From Beroe ovata (Eukaryota; Ctenophora; Nuda; Beroida; Beroidae): a DNA stretch of 14,865 nt. Where the stretch lies: assembly GCA_946803715.1 (NCBI GenBank), contig CAMPET010000152.1:4637-19501 (forward strand). Direction: 5' to 3'. Shown piece by piece: positions 8,759 through 14,865 of this stretch (the first letter of the stretch is position 1; each line of letters begins with the position of its first letter). The position numbers were made by a program, and so were the translations under genes. Under the pieces are notes generated by a model. The model was not told where the DNA came from. It made no database searches and saw only the letters and a program-made list of their open reading frames with translations.

Positions 8759-9859
8759 TCACCGGGATTGAAGGAGATTGTTATTATAGGTTTGCATCAG
8801 CTAGCTGGGTTGATTCCAGTGGTTCACATTTTAAGATTTGGTGTTATTGACTGTTCATATGTCACTTATCATGATTTTTGTTGACGAAGGATGCTTCTTA
8901 TAAATATTCATAACAATGAATTGGATATCAATTCTTTCATGCCAAGTTGGTTTTATGTTTTTCCAAATCCAATTCACATCATTATCCATTATTTCCATAC
9001 TTTTGAAAGACTCACCTAAATATGACATATGAGGAAATTAAGATTTTTCGTTCTTGGCTGTTTTTCTTCGGTCACGTCAGCAGATATCTTCTTTATGTTT
9101 TGTTCCTGTTGAAGGATAATGGAAATAAGTAAATTTCAGATTTTAAAATATTGTTATGTGTGACAAGAAGATATATGAAATCGAACTTTCCTGTTTTGAA
9201 TGACGGATTATCAATTTGGATAAAATTTTTATATTTCACATTCACGCTAATATCAGTAATATTGGAGTGATAGATCATCAACGGCTTTACTTCGATGTTT
9301 GTGTGCCATTGATAATTTCATCATAGATTTGTGATTTTCAGCTTATTTCGTCGGTCGATTTTCGTGCCATATTTTTATGTCAATAACCGAATTTCATTGC
9401 TTTAGTCAGTGAACTATTATAAAAGGTTGGGACGTGGCTGTGTCTTCAAGTGGCAATTCCGTGGTGGCCAAAATGTGTTTTCACAGGAATGCGCGAACTA
9501 AACTCCTGTGTGTTTTGCGCGCGCTGGAGCCACTTTATGACGCGCGCGACGAACTTAACGTACGTACGTACGCACGCATGCGAGCGGGTCCAAGTACAGA
9601 ATAGGAAACTGCATCCTGCTGCCAAGTTTTATCAAAAATTTGGACACACGATTTTATTGATGAGTTGAAAGACATTTAATCATGAGTTAAAATACAAAAT
9701 CATCATCATCAATGTCGAGAAAAGTTATCTGAAATAGCAAACAAGTCTGAGACATTCCAAACCTGTTTCGATGCGATCTCCCGTAAAAAATTTATATCGA
9801 ACTGAGATTCAAAACTGAAAGTCAAATGCTAAAGGTTCAATGATGAAGAATCGGTAAAT
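8759..9859. other. convergent intergenic region between LNPK and the mannosidase gene
   Basis: This 1.1-kb region lies between two stop codons facing each other, so it must contain both 3' UTRs. It is AT-rich except for an island at about 9480-9590. That island has two alternating CG octamers (9517-9524 and 9541-9548), an ACGTACGTACGTACG run (9558-9572) and a 7-bp inverted repeat, CACAGGA/TCCTGTG (9482-9488/9504-9510). I see no exon. No clear LNPK AATAAA is present. Confidence 0.7.
9653..9658 (-). terminator. candidate polyadenylation signal AATAAA for the mannosidase gene
   Basis: TTTATT on the plus strand reads AATAAA on the minus strand, about 200 bp downstream of the mannosidase stop codon. 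Position and strand fit a cleavage and polyadenylation signal. Confidence 0.55.
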
Positions 9860-12800
9860 CTATGTTTTACTGTGTGATGAGAACGTCACATAATGAGATG
9901 AGAATTCCATTGGCTTATCACCTGACCACGATCCCGACTGATCGTGCAAGGGTGACATGACGTGATCCCTGACTTGTACATCATCCGATCCCACAAACCA
10001 ATCAGACACACGACCTCCTTCTTGGAGGGGACATGTGTCTCCAATGTAAGAACTAGACTTTATATGACAGGTATAGCCCAGTTTCCGCCGTATGAGAAGA
10101 GATGTGTCGGGGTTCAGATATCTCAGGTTCACCAGTTCTTCCGTACACGGGATTGCGTTCCTGGGGGATGCATAAAATGACAGGAGAAGGAAAACCGTAG
10201 ACGGCGTTTGAGTAGGCTAGGATAAACGGACCATCTGTTGACTGAATCAGCACGACAATGTTGTTACAACACATGACAACTGGAGTACTTACATAAGTTG
10301 GACAGTTTCCAAGCCTGCACCCTCCACAGCACTATGAACCACGAACGCGGGGTTGAGAAGAGTCTGTTGTGCCAGGTGTGCCTCCAGAGATGGATTCTCC
10401 ACCACGTACCCGGTGCCACTCTTATAAGGGTGCGCCGCCATACCCTCCAGTAGTATTCTCAGATGAGACTGAGTAGGGAGGTTGTCTTTGATCCCCTCGC
10501 CCAGCCCTCTATCGTCATTGATTATCGTCCTTCGGTCCAGTACCACTTCCAGAGATCCTGTGCAAGTTATTTTGTTACAATAATAACGTGTCAATTCAAT
10601 GTTATCACGTTGCGTGCCCATGCGTCTAACTATTAGGGTCATGTCACGCGGGAATACATTTCAATTATTGACTGTTGCGTCACCAAATGCCAATTCTAAG
10701 CCATATTTCAGTACCTGGTGAAAGGGAGGCCACTGCGTGAGGTTCACTACTGAGTATTGTGAACCGAGTGCTTGCATCTTGGATAAACGCAGTGGAGGGC
10801 ATCGGAAAGAAGTTGCCCTGAACAAGGATCATATTGATGATATTAAGATGTCACAACGTGAGTCATATGGTCAAACGTCACATGGTCACATGAACATATC
10901 GTGAGCATTGGACCCTTCCGGTCTAAGAAGCTAATGTTGTGATCACGTTAACAGCTGCTCTATGATAATTGAGGATCTAGCGGTTTACCTGTGTTTTGAG
11001 TTTAGCTTTGTACTTGTGCTGTTGGATAGTGTGACCGTTTAGATCAGTGAAAAGACTATCTCCACTGTTTATACTTGTCTTGAACCTGATCACTAAATCC
11101 CCGTTAATCTTCAGATTCGTCAGCAGTTCCAGTTCAAGATACTGTCCAGCTTCGCCTGGTGAAATAATGTTCTAGAAAACTACATACCTAAAATGGAAGT
11201 ACCTATTTTTTGATGTGTAATACACATCACAAAACTTCGTTCGATACAATTTCGTTCGGCATTTTGATCAGGTACACATTGTGTATCTAATCAAAATGCC
11301 GGACGAAATTGTATCGAACACCTCGTCCTCCAATATGAGAATTGATTAAATCAACTTCTATCCGACTTACCTTCTGACAAGTTGATTGAGTATGTGAGGG
11401 TGAGTGTTGAGCTGAGATAGACGACAGCTTTGTGCCTGACGGGTCCTTTGACAACAACTATCTTCGGCCTTGAACTGGAAGTATCTGAAATATATCAATG
11501 GGACACGTTATGTTGAATCAGAGGTAAAGAGGGTCTGTGAAACCACTACAATTATAGCTTAGTGAGGGCCGATCATCATACGATGACTGCAATACTAACT
11601 CACGGAGTATGTTAGGAGTGCCCTCTGGGAGGAAGATGTATGTTCCACTCTTACCAGTGTAGAGCAAAACACTCTGATCTATGTCAATAGTGCTCTCGCC
11701 TCGAGTTACCTTCACCAACCTTCCTATACGGGAATAACAACTGTCTCAATATTTTGCACATTTGTTTGTGTTTGTGATTTAGCATAGCTGTTTGCGATAT
11801 ATTTATCAAGGAGTATGAAGTAAATGAATGATTGTCGCATTCTTTTCAGAGTTTGGCTACTTTACCGCTCGCAGACCAGCATCGCTACTAACAAATACTG
11901 AAAAATAAATAGCAAAACTTGACGTTCAGAACGCGGAAAAACCTGAAGTGCACTCGATGACAGCACTCAATGTCTGTGATCCTATGACGATGTTGTGACA
12001 GATGAATTCTGAGTGTGTCACAGTAGTGAACATGGCTGACAGCGAGCTGTCAGGAGTTCCATTCCAGATCTCTACTGTTGATTTAGTTTCTTCATCCGGA
12101 GTAGACGCTAACTTGTACCTGTAAACAAGATAAGTGTCAACTTCATAACTTTTACATAAATAGTTAACTTAGAGGTGGGTCAAGATAAGTGGATACATAT
12201 TATGCGATGTTCTTACGATTTGATAGAAAGTGGCTCCATATCACTAAGGAATGCGATGTATTTTGAATCAGAATGGAGGTCACCATATTCTATTCTTGGT
12301 TCGACTTGTTGCCTCAAACCCCTTCCGCCTGTTACAGAGACCTGGGATTCAAAATCTAGATCACAGTAATAACACTGATGAATTCGTACTATAGTCGGCT
12401 AAAGATGAAAGAAAGCTAAATTAGGTAATGGTCACATTTGCCGGCCATTTCGAATGTCACATTTCGCGAAATTTGTGACTAACCTTCAGAGACTGCGTAG
12501 CGCTAACAGCCAAAATTTGGATATTTTGCACCGTTCTAGGCAGAGAATTGGCCACAACCACATCGCTGTTCGCACCTATCACACTAAACTTTGACAGCTG
12601 ATCAAATGCAGGCCTGGCAGACACTGGTTCGAATCTTGATACTTCAGAATGTAGCAACTTCTTCATGACAGATATAGTGACATCGTTGCATGTCGTATAC
12701 GCCTTGAATAACCTGTAACCACAATGTGTAAGAGACCCGTGGGGGAGGAAATACAATGTCAATAGCATGCAATACATTGGATGTATACTGAATTGTACAT

Positions 12801-14555
12801 CTCTCTCTCTCTGCCTCGTTTACTAATACCAGCGTTTACCGCGATGTATAATCCAAATGTGGGCTACGCGCGCGCGGCTTTAGCGATATTATAGTAGTTG
12901 CCTTCCATGAATAACTGCAAGTTGACATGACCATAAAATTCGCGCGTTCCTGTTAAGACGGGATAGCGTGGGAAAATGATGCGTGATAATCCAGAAGCGG
13001 AACGAAATTCATTCACCTGCGCCAGTGGAAAACCGTGATGAGAGTGTCTAGCCCACGAATTTGAGCTCAGATCCGGGGATTTTAGTGAGATGAACTGGGC
13101 TTAGGCAACCCAAGGGTCACATCAACCCATAACTTGCACCACAAATTCGAATGTATAGCAATGTCATGATGACATGTTGACACCATATTGTAGTAATAAA
13201 CCTCAGTGCCTGGAGGCAGGTGACACTTGTCACTCACAATGCGACGTATATGAGATGCTCATAGAGCCGAACTGTCCAATAGAGATAGACTTAAGTAATA
13301 TTATTCCCCCCATATAACCCAATGTCCACGGCGTAATAAAAAGCCCATCATAATAACACAGCGTCTATCCACGTGAACCAGGTTTTAATGTGAACAGTTA
13401 CCGTGCCCAGTTAGGGAACATCGCCATTGTGTTGGAATTCCACACTTCCCCATGATGGGTAATGAGGAGATGTTTGTGTAACATCCCAACAATTGCGATT
13501 CACAAATTAGCACAGTTTGTAACAGACCTTGTCTCGCTGATCGTAATGTTGCTAGCAACAACTCTAATCGTCTTGCTGAATGTTGCTCACGCTCTCCTCT
13601 ACTACCCAAACGGAGGTATGACCGAGTACACTTGCCGTGATCAGATCTCCTCAGAATCGGATCCGGGGACGGCGGGTGAGTGCACCACGTCCATGAAGTG
13701 TAGCAGAGCGAAACTCCTCCAGAACGGTAAACGGATGACCATGTGGGGATGTTTACGATGTCGGGATGTGAAGAAGCTCTTCGCGGGTAAGGGAGTACTC
13801 AAGTGTAAAGAGTGTAAAGTTCAGAGTGATTTGTGTAACATTGAACTCTCTTGAGAGGCACATGTGATTTGGATAGAGAGGTACACACTGCGCACGTGTG
13901 TTTTATTGTTCTATATTGTAAGCTCCAGATGTTTTGCCTTAACTAAACGCATTGTTTTACTGCTATATCATGATTAGGAGGATAAAATTACCATCTGAGG
14001 TCGATAGAACAAGATTGATGATTGTACAAGGAATTTTATGTACAACACTCTCATGTGGCCAGATCAAGGTGAGTAACAGCCCGAAGTGATATCATAGCAG
14101 TTTATTAGTGTCCACTGACACAAACACACACAAACACACACAAACATACATGAACACACATACAATGCTTACCTTGCACCGTAGTCCTTGACCACTTTCG
14201 GTTTAGCTGTCCCGGTAATCGCATCGTGATGCTGGAAAAGAGAGAGTGCGCGCCGAGCGCCCACTAACACAGCCTCTACGCTCCGAGCAGTGTCTCTGTG
14301 AAAGGACAGGAATATCTCAGCTCGACGCAGAGTTGACTCCAGGACCCTATCCAGGTTCTTATAAAATGGACGGGAGGTATAGTATCCTGACCAGTAGTCA
14401 GCTTCACGGTCAGCATAGGTAAAGAAATCTCCGCTTAGGACAGGCAGTTTGGAGGTGTCGTGCTTTTGTCTGAGTGTGTCGAAGTAGTCGGTGAGAGTGC
14501 CCCAGTCAACGCGAGTGTTGAGTGACGGTTCCGCGTTGATGTAGTCTATTATCCC
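9860..14555 (-). CDS. MAN2A: Golgi alpha-mannosidase II, C-terminal 660 residues (ten exons, 5' part off the window)
   Basis: Minus-strand exons, in order of translation: 14555-14173, 12712-12484, 12341-12217, 12118-11943, 11723-11604, 11484-11371, 11155-10989, 10817-10715, 10557-10293 and 10160-9860 (TAG). All nine junctions have GT..AG borders and agree in phase (2,0,2,1,1,1,0,1,2). The family is GH38, class II. The Golgi enzyme trims two mannoses from GlcNAcMan5GlcNAc2 during complex N-glycan synthesis. Exon 1 shown carries VLSGDFFTYADRE, whose SGD Asp is the proposed acid/base, YWSGYYTSRPFYKNLDR, and FQHHDAITGTAK with the zinc/substrate-binding HHD. Later landmarks are SGTYIFLPEG, LFTDLNG, FFPMPSTAFIQDAS, VVLDRRTIINDDRGLGEG, the Cys-containing IPCTEELVNLRYLN and the terminal KPMEF block. 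The nucleophile and the transmembrane anchor would lie upstream, beyond the right edge. The pattern fits MAN2A1/2 better than lysosomal MAN2B1. Confidence 0.95.
11239..11319. repeat. foldback with 30-nt arms in a mannosidase intron
   Basis: Arms 11239-11268 and 11290-11319 are reverse complements with a single mismatch that would be a G:U pair in RNA. The spacer is 21 bases and contains a further short stem (TACAC/GTGTA). It lies in the 215-bp intron 11156-11370 between two mannosidase exons. A smaller palindrome, GATGTGT-AAT-ACACATC, lies just to its left near 11212-11228. It may be a miniature foldback element or an RNA hairpin precursor. Confidence 0.93.
13546..13854 (+). CDS. predicted secreted eight-cysteine protein, nested antisense in the mannosidase intron
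   Basis: A 102-residue ORF. I chose ATG 13546 because it places a classical signal peptide at the N-terminus (MLLATTLIVLLNVAHALL, probable cleavage about 16-24). The upstream in-frame ATG at 13462 would bury that segment inside the chain. The mature part has exactly eight cysteines at 30, 46, 52, 69, 72, 87, 90 and 97, which suits four disulfides. It has Cys-x2-Cys pairs at 69/72 and 87/90 and ends SDLCNIELS. The final Cys-Asn recalls Ly6/uPAR three-finger domains, but the spacing before it differs from the usual CC-x4/5-CN. The two CxxC pairs could instead be a zinc-ribbon-like core, which is less likely in a secreted protein. It is basic overall. Several GTRAGT-like donors lie inside the ORF, so it might be spliced. 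I do not recognise a named family. Confidence 0.5.
   Translation: MLLATTLIVLLNVAHALLYYPNGGMTEYTCRDQISSESDPGTAGECTTSMKCSRAKLLQNGKRMTMWGCLRCRDVKKLFAGKGVLKCKECKVQSDLCNIELS
14119..14162. repeat. CA-rich microsatellite
   Basis: Imperfect CACAAACA units, about 10 bp from the 5' splice site (minus strand) of the first mannosidase exon in the window. On the transcribed strand it reads as GU-rich. Confidence 0.95.
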
Positions 14556-14830
14556 CTGTGGTGTGAATTGTGATAGTGTTAACACCAGTAGGGAGTGATA
14601 TTACTCATGTATTATAAAGTGGCTCATGTGCATTGTTCATAGCGTGTTGCACTTGTACAAATTTTATAAAAGTGAAGGAGTATAATCCATTTTTATAATT
14701 GAAATGTATGAAGAGAGAACTTAATACCCTGCTTTATATTCACAAAAAGGGCAAGAAGTGTGTGTGTACACTGTGCGCGTGCGTTTATTTATGTGTGTCT
14801 GTATGTGTGTCGGTGGTTCTGTGTCGGTGG

Positions 14831-14865
<35 letters not shown>
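14556..14865. other. mannosidase intron running off the right edge
   Basis: No exon is visible in the last 310 bp. The first part, next to the acceptor at 14556-14557, is AT-rich. The final 110 bp are a GT-rich microsatellite. The upstream mannosidase exons must lie beyond the window. Confidence 0.75.
14757..14865. repeat. GT-rich microsatellite at the window end
   Basis: TGTGTG runs interrupted by GCGCGTGCG and GTCGGTGGTTC units, ending in an uninterrupted (GT)n of about 33 bases at the right edge, where the window cuts it. Confidence 0.95.

Larger units (their letters stand above)
12713..14172 (-). other. largest mannosidase intron, host of a plus-strand ORF
   Basis: A 1460-bp intron, several times larger than the others in this gene (61-355 bp). 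It contains a short CT run near 12801-12812, CG-rich patches near 12868-12880, a cysteine-rich plus-strand ORF at 13546-13854 and a CA-rich repeat next to its 5' splice site. The stretch 12780-13450 shows no exon on either strand that I can support. Confidence 0.8.

Noticed and set aside
11866-11897. A 32-bp micro-exon on the minus strand with good borders (tttttcag ... GCG|gtaaag) between two mannosidase exons.
   Set aside because: Including it breaks the reading frame of the next exon. The exons 12118-11943 and 11723-11604 join directly in phase and give the expected family sequence, so it is most likely a decoy.
12111-12118. Tandem acceptors 7 bp apart at a mannosidase exon, at first sight suggesting a frameshift or pseudogene.
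   Set aside because: The apparent frameshift disappeared once the exon 12341-12217 was found. With it included, the first acceptor is in phase and the gene is intact.
12626-12635. GGTTCGAATC, a perfect match to a tRNA B-box.
   Set aside because: It lies inside a mannosidase exon read on the other strand, and no A-box or cloverleaf stems can be found around it.
14115-14163. Regular CACAAACA units, considered as a CRISPR-like or other spaced array.
   Set aside because: There are no unique spacers, and the units are simple CA-type microsatellite in a eukaryotic intron.

Overview
The window is eukaryotic and almost certainly metazoan nuclear DNA. It has spliceosomal introns with clean GT..AG borders, animal-type gene families and many dinucleotide and trinucleotide microsatellites, with genes packed a few hundred bases to about 1 kb apart. 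Short introns (about 60-1460 bp), close spacing and a single 'n' inside a low-complexity tract suggest a draft assembly from a compact, early-branching animal such as a sponge or cnidarian. The species is inference and I cannot fix it from sequence alone.

Layout, left to right. (1) 184-725 (+): last exon of an unrecognised gene whose start lies off the left edge. (2) 726-1749: about 1 kb of non-coding DNA with a three-copy 15-bp repeat and several perfect or near-perfect hairpins. (3) 1750-3465 (+): intronless gene for a ten-repeat ankyrin protein ending in an elongin-BC-box-like (SOCS-box-like) segment. (4) 3670-5145 (+): intronless, full-length PRPF31, a U4/U6 snRNP splicing factor, about 200 bp downstream. 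(5) 5445-8758 (+): LNPK (Lunapark), the ER three-way-junction protein. I reconstructed it as six exons with all splice phases agreeing (458 residues). (6) 8759-9859: convergent intergenic space with alternating CG tracts and a likely AATAAA for the next gene. (7) 14555-9860 (-): the C-terminal 660 residues of a Golgi alpha-mannosidase II (GH38), reconstructed as ten exons with all phases agreeing. Its N-terminal part lies beyond the right edge. (8) 13546-13854 (+): inside the largest mannosidase intron and on the opposite strand, a small ORF for a predicted secreted protein with eight cysteines.

The identified genes are mostly housekeeping (splicing, ER shape, N-glycan trimming) and do not form one pathway. 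The parts most worth a second look are the nested antisense cysteine-rich gene, the ankyrin/BC-box protein and its tight intronless tandem with PRPF31, a foldback with 30-nt arms in a mannosidase intron, and the hairpin-rich block at 0.96-1.31 kb. I see no CRISPR array, tRNA, rRNA or recognisable autonomous transposon.
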